Positions 1 through 5,405 of a stretch of 5,463 nucleotides of DNA are shown here, one piece after another (positions within the stretch are counted from its first letter, which is position 1; the number at the start of each line of letters is the position of its first letter). The DNA is taken from assembly GCA_025450405.1 (NCBI GenBank), contig JANWHL010000297.1, positions 1 through 5,463 of the forward strand, read 5' to 3'. A model generated the notes under the pieces. That model did no database searches. It saw only the letters and a program-made list of their open reading frames with translations, and had not been told where the DNA came from. The DNA comes from Ktedonobacterales bacterium (GTDB lineage Bacteria; Chloroflexota; Ktedonobacteria; Ktedonobacterales; JADMIN01). A program made the translations under genes and the position numbers.

Positions 1-20
1 ACCACCCCGCGCGCCGGCGC

Positions 21-112
21 GGATGCGCCGCGTCCTTCAGGGCGCATCCTCGCTCCACCACCCCGCCCGCCCTTGGTGGCCGCCGTCATTTTCAACCGCA
101 CCACTGACGGCG
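21..112. repeat. Intergenic palindromic module, copy A (GGATGCGCC-type hairpin head)
   Basis: The copy opens with a perfect 9-bp inverted repeat, GGATGCGCC (21-29) and GGCGCATCC (41-49), around an 11-nt loop. A body rich in CACC/GCCCGCC follows, ending in a CATTTTCAACCGC tail (87-99). A second perfect 8-bp inverted repeat, CGCCGTCA (81-88) and TGACGGCG (105-112), overlaps the tail. Positions 26-70 match copy F (2430-2474) without gaps at 40 of 45 positions by my count, including 20 identical bases at the start. Body and tail also resemble copies B and D. No coding signal is seen here. The role is unknown; an extragenic palindromic element or a non-autonomous mobile remnant are possibilities. 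Confidence 0.75.
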
Positions 113-130
113 CCGCGGCACCGCACTGAC

Positions 131-200
131 CCGCGGAACTTCGATTCCGCATCCTCGCCAGACCACACCGCCCGCCGTAGTCGCCGACATTTTCAACGCA
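131..200. repeat. Intergenic palindromic module, copy B (GCGGAA/TTCCGC hairpin head)
   Basis: The head is an inverted repeat, GCGGAA (133-138), loop CTTCGA, TTCCGC (145-150). It is followed by ATCCTCGCCA, a CACACCGCCCGCC body and the CATTTTCAACGC tail (188-199). The same order of head, body and tail is seen in copy D (2219-2284), differing mainly at single bases. It begins about 100 bp after copy A. The copy is not part of a convincing gene. Confidence 0.75.
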
Positions 201-230
201 TTCCTCGCGGCCGCCCGCCCTGTCCGAACG

Positions 231-293
231 CGCGGCCTTTCGATTCCACATGCCGTTCCGCTCCGCTCGCTCTTGGCCGCCAGCATTTCCATC
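231..293. repeat. Degenerate intergenic palindromic module, copy C
   Basis: This copy starts about 100 bp after copy B and keeps the order of the other copies: a CGCGG start, TTCGATTCC in place of the right half of the head, a CTCCGCTCGC body, TTGGCCGCC, and a CATTTCCATC tail (284-293). The head palindrome is destroyed (CGCGGCC against ATTCCAC), so it looks like a decayed copy that can no longer form the hairpin. Confidence 0.5.
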
Positions 294-345
294 CGGCCGC
301 CCGCGGTCACATGACCCGACCACCCCGACACACGTCGATCACTAT

Positions 346-359
346 AGAACACATGTTCT
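346..359. promoter_or_regulatory. LexA-like (SOS-box-type) palindrome AGAACA-CA-TGTTCT
   Basis: A perfect dyad, AGAACA (346-351) and TGTTCT (354-359), encloses GAAC-ACAT-GTTC (347-358). It fits the GAAC-N4-GTTC core known for LexA sites in Bacillus and actinobacteria. It sits in an AT-rich island (341-363) that stands out in very GC-rich surroundings, as expected for a promoter or operator. The zinc-finger/lyase gene starts 175 bp to the right. On the minus strand, TTGCGG (370-365) and TATAGT (346-341) are 18 bp apart with the dyad in the spacer, so the site could instead control a leftward transcript. Which gene it serves is not settled. The palindrome is seen directly; LexA binding is inferred from its resemblance. 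Confidence 0.5.
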
Positions 360-533
360 CTATCCCGCAAGGGGGCCGCGCGCAACCTGGCCAATTCGTG
401 GCGAGCACTGCCCGGCCCGGACCGCGGTTGACCACCATCTCACGGCGTGTGACGCATAGCCCCGGCGCCGCGGACCGTGGTAGGCTGGAACCATCGAACA
501 TGCTCGCCCACGAGAACCGAGGAGGGCGTCACC
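360..533 (+). promoter_or_regulatory. Leader of the zinc-finger/lyase gene, with ribosome binding site
   Basis: No credible gene lies between the palindrome and the ATG at 534. GGAGG at 521-525, 8 nt before that ATG, is a near-ideal Shine-Dalgarno site and decides the start. A TTGACC hexamer at 428-433 could be a -35 element, but no good -10 follows at 16-18 bp (the nearest candidates are around CATAGC at 455-460), so I do not call a promoter. The upstream in-frame ATG at 477 has no comparable ribosome binding site. Confidence 0.6.
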
Positions 534-1940
534 ATGGCGCGCATCAAAGACCAGCACGGAACGTATCGCTGCTCGTTCTGTGGCAAGTCGCAAGAACAGG
601 TGGAGCGCCTGATCGCGGGTCCAGGCGGCGTCTACATCTGCGACGAGTGCATCGCCCTCTGCCAGGAAATCATCTCAGAGGAGCGGAGCCAGTACACGCC
701 CGCCCCAGCCCCGCCCGCCCCGGCCACACCCGCCACACCCGGAACACGTCGGGTGGTAGGTCAGTGGATCACGGCATCCTACCACCGGCCGCCCCCGCAA
801 GCCGCCGCCATACGAACGACTCACACCCCGCTACCAGATCCCCTCGCCGCCGCGCGCGCGGCCCTCCAGGAAGCCACCTCCACCTGCGACCGCTTCCTCT
901 CAGGGCATGGCCTCGCGCGACCCCATGTTGCGCTGGCGGAGCTCGCCGAGGAGGCCGGTCCGGACGAGCGCGCGGATCTTTACGGCACCGGCGCCCTCAT
1001 CGCGGACTTCGAGCGCGAAGTCGCCGCGCTGCTGGGCAAGGAGGACGCCGTCTTCATGCCCAGCGGTACCATGGCCCAGCAGATCGCCCTGCGCATCTGG
1101 TCCGAGCGTCATGGCACGCCAACCGTCGCTTTCCATCCCACCTGCCATCTCGAGACCTCCGAGGGCAAAGCCTACGCCATCCTGCACGGCCTGCGGTCCG
1201 TGCTCGTCGGGCATCCGCGCCAGCTCATCACCCTGGCCGATCTGGAGGCGGTGACCGAGCCGCTCTCTACCCTGCTCCTGGAGCTCCCTCAGCGCCCCCT
1301 GGGTGGCCAGCTCCCCGCCTGGGACGACCTCGTGGCCCAAACCGCCTGGGCCCACGAGCACGGCATCGCCATGCACATGGACGGCGCCCGCCTCTGGGAG
1401 ACCGGCCCGTACTACGGTCGCCCCTACGCGGACATCGCCCTTCTCTTCGACACCGTCTACGTGTCCTTTTATAAGGGCCTCGGCGGCCTGGCCGGCGCGG
1501 CGCTCAGTGGGCCAGCCGAGATCATCGCCGAGGCGCGGACCTGGCGTCTCCGCCATGGCGGCACCCTCATCCACCTCGCCCCATACGTCCTGTCCGCCCG
1601 CCAGGCCCTCCGCTTCCGGCTCGACCGCATGGCCGCCTACCACGCGCGAGCGGTCGCGATCGCCCACGTCCTCGCCGACATCCCCAATCTCGTCATCAAA
1701 CCCAACCCGCCCCACACCAATATGTTTCACCTCTATCTGCGCGGCGATCCGCTCCGCCTCCTCGTGGCGGCTACCACCATCGCCCAGGACGAGCGCATCG
1801 CCCTGCTACACCATTTCACCCCGACCGACGTGCCCGGCTGGTCCGCCACCGAGATCACTATCGGCGACGCCGCCGACGCCCTGACCGACGATGAAGTCGG
1901 CGCGATCTTCCGCCGCCTACTCACCCTGGCTGGCACCTGA
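534..1940 (+). CDS. ClpX-type C4 zinc finger fused to a threonine aldolase/beta-eliminating lyase family PLP enzyme
   Basis: The product has 468 residues. Residues 11-50 form a ClpX-type zinc-binding domain: Cys13-x2-Cys16 and Cys36-x2-Cys39, with the typical CSFCGK, LIAGPGGVYICDEC and CQEII stretches. In ClpX this domain dimerises and binds adaptors or substrates; no AAA+ ATPase follows here. A Pro/Ala-rich linker (about 54-105) leads to a full fold-type I PLP domain (about 108-468) of the L-threonine aldolase/beta-eliminating lyase family. Recognisable motifs are YGTG (150-153), PSGTMAQQ (176-183), HMDGARLW (281-288; Asp283 for the pyridine nitrogen, Arg286 for cofactor or substrate) and SFYKGLGG (311-318; Lys314 should form the Schiff base). 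Members usually cleave beta-hydroxy amino acids such as threonine to glycine and an aldehyde, but the substrate here is not proven. There is no signal peptide or membrane segment, so it is probably cytoplasmic. The frame is continuous and the next in-frame Met after Met1 is Met175, so one polypeptide is likely. The start at 534 is set by GGAGG at 521-525; starting at 477 would add 19 unlikely residues. Confidence 0.94.
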   Translation: MARIKDQHGTYRCSFCGKSQEQVERLIAGPGGVYICDECIALCQEIISEERSQYTPAPAPPAPATPATPGTRRVVGQWITASYHRPPPQAAAIRTTHTPLPDPLAAARAALQEATSTCDRFLSGHGLARPHVALAELAEEAGPDERADLYGTGALIADFEREVAALLGKEDAVFMPSGTMAQQIALRIWSERHGTPTVAFHPTCHLETSEGKAYAILHGLRSVLVGHPRQLITLADLEAVTEPLSTLLLELPQRPLGGQLPAWDDLVAQTAWAHEHGIAMHMDGARLWETGPYYGRPYADIALLFDTVYVSFYKGLGGLAGAALSGPAEIIAEARTWRLRHGGTLIHLAPYVLSARQALRFRLDRMAAYHARAVAIAHVLADIPNLVIKPNPPHTNMFHLYLRGDPLRLLVAATTIAQDERIALLHHFTPTDVPGWSATEITIGDAADALTDDEVGAIFRRLLTLAGT

Positions 1941-1957
1941 TCGGCATCACCACCGGG

Positions 1958-1990
1958 GCCCGTCCAGCACGGGCGCGCGCGGGAGCGCGT
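1958..1990 (+). terminator. Paired GC-rich hairpins after the lyase stop codon (possible terminator)
   Basis: Eighteen bases after the stop codon, GCCCGT (1958-1963) pairs with ACGGGC (1969-1974) across a 5-nt loop. Directly after it, CGCGC (1976-1980) pairs with GCGCG (1985-1989) around a GGGA, GNRA-type tetraloop. No T-tract follows, so this is not a textbook intrinsic terminator. It may terminate weakly or protect the 3' end. Confidence 0.4.
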
Positions 1991-2218
1991 ACAGTGGCGG
2001 TTTCGGCGGACTTGGCGGGGGCGCCGCCGCCTGCGGTGCCGATGGCGGCTTCTGAGCGCCCACCCGGCTCGCCTTCCCACGTTGTAAGGGCGCACGGTTC
2101 CGGCCCGCCGCCGCCCGTCTGGCCCCGCACCCCAGCGCGCGTCCTCCCGCGCCAGGCGGCATTCCCTCGAAAATAGCTCGCCGCCCCCACCACCCCCCAC
2201 ACCGGCAGCATGAGTACA
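1991..2218. other. GC-rich intergenic stretch without a recognised gene
   Basis: Reading frames here are rich in Pro, Arg, Ala and Gly and have no motif or good ribosome binding site, so I call no gene. An inverted repeat GCGCCC (2056-2061) and GGGCGC (2088-2093) flanks a 26-nt spacer. The CACCCGGCTCGCC stretch (2061-2073) resembles the body of the nearby repeat modules, and GAAAATAGCTCGCCGCC (2169-2185) loosely resembles the reverse complement of their tail. These could be very degraded or inverted module pieces, but the similarity is weak. Confidence 0.35.
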
Positions 2219-2287
2219 CGCGGAACTTCAATTCCGCATCCCCGCCATACTCGCGCGCTCGCCCGTGGTCGCGCCCATTTTCACGCG
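2219..2287. repeat. Intergenic palindromic module, copy D (GCGGAA/TTCCGC hairpin head)
   Basis: The head GCGGAA (2220-2225), loop CTTCAA, TTCCGC (2232-2237) differs from copy B by one loop base. Then come ATCCCCGCCA, a CGCGCTCGCC body, GTGGTCGC and the CATTTTCACGCG tail (2276-2287). B and D lie on opposite sides of the lyase gene and point the same way, which shows that the family is interspersed and not one local duplication. Confidence 0.75.
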
Positions 2288-2320
2288 TCTCGCTGGCGGC
2301 CCGCCGCCATGGCACGTACC

Positions 2321-2423
2321 CGCGGAATCCCAATTCCGCATCCTCCCCCCACCACGCCACCCACCCCTGGCCAAGTTGCTCGTCTGGGGCGCCCGCTCCC
2401 CCAACCGCCACGCTCACCGGGCG
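2321..2423. repeat. Intergenic palindromic module, copy E (GCGGAAT/ATTCCGC hairpin head)
   Basis: The head is a 7-bp perfect stem, GCGGAAT (2322-2328), loop CCCA, ATTCCGC (2333-2339). It starts 102 bp after the head of copy D and continues with GCATCCTC and a CACCACGCCACCCACC body. The rest diverges from A, B and D: the CATTTTCAA tail is replaced by a different GC-rich segment up to copy F. Confidence 0.65.
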
Positions 2424-2475
2424 GTGATTCGCCGCGTCCTTCAGGGCGCCTCCTTGCCGCACCACCCCGCTCGCC
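2424..2475. repeat. Intergenic palindromic module, copy F (partner of copy A)
   Basis: Positions 2430-2474 align without gaps to 26-70, with the first 20 bases identical and 40 of 45 matching by my count. The outer stem bases that make the hairpin perfect in copy A have changed here (ATT for ATG on the left, GCCTCC for GCATCC on the right), so the palindrome is weaker. The copy ends in AGCCAAGATCC instead of the tail, and a different tandem repeat begins immediately after. Confidence 0.7.
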
Positions 2476-2484
2476 AGCCAAGAT

Positions 2485-2539
2485 CCTCTCCGCGTTCTCC
2501 CCGCGTTCTCTCCGCGTCCTCCGCGTCCTCGGCGGTTAG
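2485..2539. repeat. Short tandem CCGCGT repeat (11, 11, then 9 bp spacing)
   Basis: CCGCGT recurs at 2490, 2501, 2512 and 2521, separated by TTCTC, TTCTCT or CCT, and ends in CCTCGGCGGTTAG. On the minus strand this reads as GCGGAGGACGCGGAG-type repeats leading away from CTAACCGCC. Similar intergenic GCGGAGNAC-like tandem repeats are, from general knowledge, widespread in environmental bacterial genomes. No coding role is likely. Confidence 0.65.
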
Positions 2540-2550
2540 TTCCTCTGGCC

Positions 2551-2571
2551 CCCTCTTCGCGTTGGAGAGGG
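2551..2571. terminator. Hairpin beside the stop codon of the TPR gene (possible terminator)
   Basis: CCCTCTTC (2551-2558) pairs with GGAGAGGG (2564-2571), eight pairs including one G-T, around loop GCGTT. It lies 18 nt beyond the stop codon of the leftward gene, the usual place for a terminator, but no T-tract follows in that direction. It may also be part of the neighbouring interspersed repeats. Confidence 0.35.
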
Positions 2572-2589
2572 ACGCGGGGAGAGGTAGTT

Positions 2590-5130
2590 CTACCCCCGCT
2601 TTTTCAACCGCGCGACCAGTGCGCGCAGCTCCGACACCTGCGGCAGCCCGGGCTGCAGGTCATCCACACCATCCAGCTCGCGCTCGGCCTCGCGCCACCG
2701 TTCGAGCGCGGCATAGGCGCCGGCGAGGCTCAGCCGGATCGGCACAGCCAGCGGCGCGATGCGTGCCGCCTCCTCTAGATGCGGCAGCGCCTGGGCAATC
2801 GCTCTGACGTGGAGATACTGCGTGCCGAGCGCGTAGTGCGCTTCCGCGTTGGTGGGGTCGCGCCGCACCGCCTCCTCGAACGCGATGCGCGCGTCGTCGT
2901 GCTGGTGCAGCACCTCGTAGACCGCTCCAATGCGCGTGTAGAGACCGGGGAGGTTGTTGTCCAGGCGCGCCGCCTCCCGCAGCTCCGCCAGCGCCCCGCT
3001 CGCGGCCTCGCGCACCCGCGCCTCACGTTCCGCTGTGGTGGCTGTGCCCGGCCCCCCACCGGTGGACGCGGTCCCAGCTGGCACCTCAGTGTCGTCGAGA
3101 TTCTCCCCGCCCACCTCGTGAATCAGCACGTCGGCCAGCTCCGCGTGGGTGGCGGCGCGGCCGGGATCCAGCTCCAGCGCCTCGCGCAGACGCGTCACCG
3201 CCTGAGTGAAATGCCCCTGCTGAACCAGCACCTCTGCCAGCGCCTGGAGATGATCCGGTGTGCGCTCTTCCTCCACCGCCTCCGTCATCGCCCCCACCGC
3301 GCGCTCCAGCCAGGTGCGCTCGGCCAGATGGTTGCCCTGATGGCCCATCTGGCGTGCCACCATGAAGTACGCGGCACCGAGATCAAACGCCAGTCGCGCC
3401 TGCCCCGGGAAACGGCCACGCATTCGCTCCAGCAGCGCGGCGGCGCGCTCGGGATTGCCGACCGCCATGGCATCGCCAAATGCCGCGCGATAAATCGTCT
3501 CGTCCAGCGGCAGCTTCGCGAGCAGCGCGTCATCATAGTGGAGCGCGGACGCCAGGGAGCCGACCGCCTGGCGCAACCGATCCTCCACGACGTCCTCGGG
3601 CGCGTTGGCGGGAATCTCGGCGGCGCGCTCGGCGGAGGCGCGCGCCTCATCGATGCGTTTCTGCAGCTCCTCAGGGGTGAGGGCCTGGCTGGCCGCGCTC
3701 TCATCGCGATCGCGCGCGATCCGCCACGCGCCGCTCCGATCACGTTCCAGCGTGTGTCCGGTCCAGTACCAGTGCCGTCCGGTCACGGCACTGGAGATGG
3801 ACGCCATCGGCAGCTCCTCCATCGCGCCCCCCAGAGGCGACTCCCGCAGCGTGATCGACCAGAAGGCCTCGATCTCGCGCCGCCCCCCCGGCGCCACACC
3901 ACCCGTGGCCCCCGGCAGCCAGAGCGCGCTCGCCCGCTGGGCCTGCTCGCGCACCAGCGTCAGCCGCATACTGGCCGGCCGCGCCTCGTCGGCCCACTGG
4001 CGGCGCTGGGCGATGTACTCGTCGCGTGTCTGGGCGCGGCGGGTGGGGTGGTCGTCCGCCAACAGGTCGTACGCCGCCCCATAATCGCCGAACGTCCAGG
4101 CGCCCAGCCAGTTCCCGACCACCTCATCGGGATCGAGGTCTGGCGTGAAGAATGCCCGGTCGCCCGCGCGCGCCGCGCTCGCATCCTCCGCCGCCACCGC
4201 CGCCCGCGCGTCTTCATCGTCGGGGATGTCGAGCAGCCGCGCGCTGACGAGCCCCTGATGCCGGCGATAGTCCGCCGCGGATTCGATCCCACGCCAGGCG
4301 TTCACATCGAGGGCGGCGAGCAGCAGGCGCCGCGCCGTCGCCCAGGTGATGGCCACTAGCTCAGCCTCGGGATGTTCCCGGTGGATCGTGGTGGTGGCGT
4401 CTTCGAGGAAGCGGGTGCGTCGCCGCGGCTCGGTTAAGGCGAAGCCCTTGACCCCCGCCTCCCAAAAGTTCAGGTCAATCACGCAGCCACGAACATATGC
4501 GGGTTCCTCACCCTCCTGCCAGGCGAGCACGAGCGACACCTCGCCGGTTTCACGTGTACGCGAGGCGTGGGCCTCCACCAGCTTGGGCGCGGGCGCCGGC
4601 ACGGCGGGCGGGCGCGCTGGCATCGCTTCGCGCGCGGGCGCGGCCCGCGTTTCCGCGGTGGCACTCCCGATAGGCACCACCTGGGGAGCGAGCGCGAGCG
4701 TTGGCACGGCGTCGCGGGACCGCAGCCGGTGGCGCGCGCGCCGAGCCATGTGAGCCACATCGCGATCCGGCGCCAGCTCGCCCAGCGCGTTGGCTACCTC
4801 GGCGGCGGCGGTCGCCAGGGGACCGCGCACCGTCCCCAGGCCATCGGCATAGCCGAGCTGGACCGCGACTGGCGACGCCACCACTGGTTCCAGCGCGGCG
4901 ACCACCTGCTCGCGTCCGGCGGGCGCGGCGGCGCGCAGGTGCTCAGCCAGCGCGCCGACACCGTCCAGCAGCGCCGCGACGGCGTCCTGTCCCGCCTGGT
5001 CGAGCGCGGGCAGTTCAGTACCCCGGCGCGTGTCGCCCCGGCGCGCATTGCCACGAGAGTCGCGTGCCTGGTGTGCTCCCGGTTGTCGCTCCCGGCGCGA
5101 TCCCGTGCCGCGCTTCTCGTGTTTCGCCAT
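2590..5130 (-). CDS. Multidomain protein: NTF2-like domain plus C-terminal TPR repeats
   Basis: The product has 846 residues, and I do not recognise it as a named gene. Residues 1-45 are basic and disordered (many Arg/Lys/Gly). About 45-140 is mostly helical and 141-195 is Ala/Pro-rich linker. Residues 197-300 form an unrecognised alpha/beta domain (LVLAW, YVRGCVIDLNFWEAGVKGF). Residues 335-478 look NTF2/SnoaL-like: EVVGNWLGAWTFGDYGAAYDLLA at the start, then beta strands ending in GAWRIARDRDE. The C-terminus has about five TPRs (roughly 625-658, a split one 659-726, 728-761, 762-795, 796-829) with the usual ALG/AxA and LDPxx spacing. TPRs bind protein partners and NTF2-like folds bind small molecules or support assembly, so a cytoplasmic scaffold is plausible but unproven. 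No signal peptide or membrane helix is seen. ATG at 5130 is preferred over an in-frame ATG at 5190 because GGAGGAG and GAGG precede it; starting at 5190 would add 20 residues. The gene stands alone and converges on the lyase gene. Confidence 0.92.
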   Translation of the reverse strand: MAKHEKRGTGSRRERQPGAHQARDSRGNARRGDTRRGTELPALDQAGQDAVAALLDGVGALAEHLRAAAPAGREQVVAALEPVVASPVAVQLGYADGLGTVRGPLATAAAEVANALGELAPDRDVAHMARRARHRLRSRDAVPTLALAPQVVPIGSATAETRAAPAREAMPARPPAVPAPAPKLVEAHASRTRETGEVSLVLAWQEGEEPAYVRGCVIDLNFWEAGVKGFALTEPRRRTRFLEDATTTIHREHPEAELVAITWATARRLLLAALDVNAWRGIESAADYRRHQGLVSARLLDIPDDEDARAAVAAEDASAARAGDRAFFTPDLDPDEVVGNWLGAWTFGDYGAAYDLLADDHPTRRAQTRDEYIAQRRQWADEARPASMRLTLVREQAQRASALWLPGATGGVAPGGRREIEAFWSITLRESPLGGAMEELPMASISSAVTGRHWYWTGHTLERDRSGAWRIARDRDESAASQALTPEELQKRIDEARASAERAAEIPANAPEDVVEDRLRQAVGSLASALHYDDALLAKLPLDETIYRAAFGDAMAVGNPERAAALLERMRGRFPGQARLAFDLGAAYFMVARQMGHQGNHLAERTWLERAVGAMTEAVEEERTPDHLQALAEVLVQQGHFTQAVTRLREALELDPGRAATHAELADVLIHEVGGENLDDTEVPAGTASTGGGPGTATTAEREARVREAASGALAELREAARLDNNLPGLYTRIGAVYEVLHQHDDARIAFEEAVRRDPTNAEAHYALGTQYLHVRAIAQALPHLEEAARIAPLAVPIRLSLAGAYAALERWREAERELDGVDDLQPGLPQVSELRALVARLKKRG

Positions 5131-5278
5131 CCCTGTTGCCTCGCTCCTCCACGCGCCTCGCGCTCCCGCCGTGTGTCCGCCAGCACCCAACCACGTCGCC
5201 GCCGCACCACGTTGCGGCCGGTCCTGGCCGTCAGCCCTGGGCTTCGCGACGCCCGTGGGCGTTGGCCGCCTGGCCCAA
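5131..5278 (-). other. Hairpin-rich 5' leader of the TPR gene
   Basis: If the promoter at 5285-5314 is used, the transcript carries a leader of about 150 nt. It contains four inverted repeats: GTTGG..CCAAC (5261-5279, with a GGCC core and one bulge) right at the expected 5' end, ACGCCC/GGGCGT (5249-5262), AGCCC/GGGCT (5233-5243), and GCCGCA/TGCGGC (5201-5218, 6-nt loop). Loops of the two middle ones are very short, so real folds would open a base pair or two. I recognise no riboswitch or T-box. High GC content makes some hairpins expected by chance. Confidence 0.4.
5139..5150 (-). promoter_or_regulatory. Ribosome binding region that decides the start of the TPR gene
   Basis: On the minus strand, GGAGGAG (5150-5144) lies 13 nt and GAGG (5142-5139) lies 8 nt before the ATG at 5130. 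The closer GAGG has ideal spacing and the longer match may help. No similar sequence precedes the alternative ATG at 5190. Confidence 0.6.
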
Positions 5279-5284
5279 CATGTG

Positions 5285-5314
5285 ATTCTAACACGCGGCT
5301 CCTCGCCGTCTCAA
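5285..5314 (-). promoter_or_regulatory. Sigma70-like promoter for the TPR gene
   Basis: On the minus strand, TTGAGA (5314-5309) and TAGAAT (5290-5285) each match the sigma70 consensus at five of six positions, with an 18-bp spacer. Transcription would start near 5278. This is the best promoter match I see in the window and it points at the only gene on that strand. The -35 hexamer begins inside a 10-bp tandem repeat, which suggests regulation at this site. Confidence 0.6.
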
Positions 5315-5360
5315 GCCATCTCAAGCCGTCGTGAGTCGTCGTGAGTCGTCGTGAGCCATG
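5305..5360. repeat. Five 10-bp tandem repeats overlapping the -35 element
   Basis: On the plus strand the units are GCCGTCTCAA (5305), GCCATCTCAA (5315), GCCGTCGTGA (5325), GTCGTCGTGA (5335) and GTCGTCGTGA (5345), then a partial GCCATG (5355-5360). The last base pairs of each unit vary between TCAA and GTGA. A period of 10 bp is close to one helical turn, so equivalent bases face the same side of the DNA. The array lies between the leftward TPR gene and the possible rightward gene. Confidence 0.8.
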
Positions 5361-5405
5361 CGCCAACGCTTGGGCCGCTATGCTGAGGGGCCAGCGAGGG
5401 GCAGT

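Noticed and set aside
21..300. A CRISPR array in the repeated region
   Set aside because: Copies are only partly similar, about 100 bp apart and themselves palindromic, and there are no uniform repeats with unique spacers.
92..394. A 100-codon minus-strand frame downstream of the possible leftward promoter at the LexA-like site
   Set aside because: It reads through repeat copies A-C, starts upstream of the presumed promoter, and has no family resemblance, so a leftward gene is not supported inside the window.
428..460. A TTGACC hexamer as the -35 of a promoter for the lyase gene
   Set aside because: The nearest -10-like hexamer (CATAGC, 455-460) is about 21 bp away, which is too far, and it matches poorly.
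23..1474. A 483-codon plus-strand frame running through the repeats and into the lyase gene
   Set aside because: It is an Arg/Pro/His-rich shadow frame typical of GC-rich DNA, has no ribosome binding site or family motif, and overlaps the well-supported lyase frame.
900..1730. A 276-codon minus-strand frame opposite the lyase gene
   Set aside because: It is the antisense shadow of the lyase coding strand, and the plus-strand frame carries all the conserved motifs.
1947..2465. A 172-codon minus-strand frame across modules D and E
   Set aside because: Its internal likeness (DAELxFRxY twice) is only the DNA repeat read in one frame, because the copies are 102 bp apart. It lacks a ribosome binding site and any domain.
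2779..4359. A 526-codon plus-strand frame opposite the TPR gene
   Set aside because: It is very rich in Arg, Gln, His and Leu and has no domain. The minus-strand frame has clear TPR and NTF2-like patterns.
5379..5384. TATGCT as a -10 for the possible divergent plus-strand gene
   Set aside because: No -35-like hexamer lies 16-19 bp upstream and there is no extended -10 TG.
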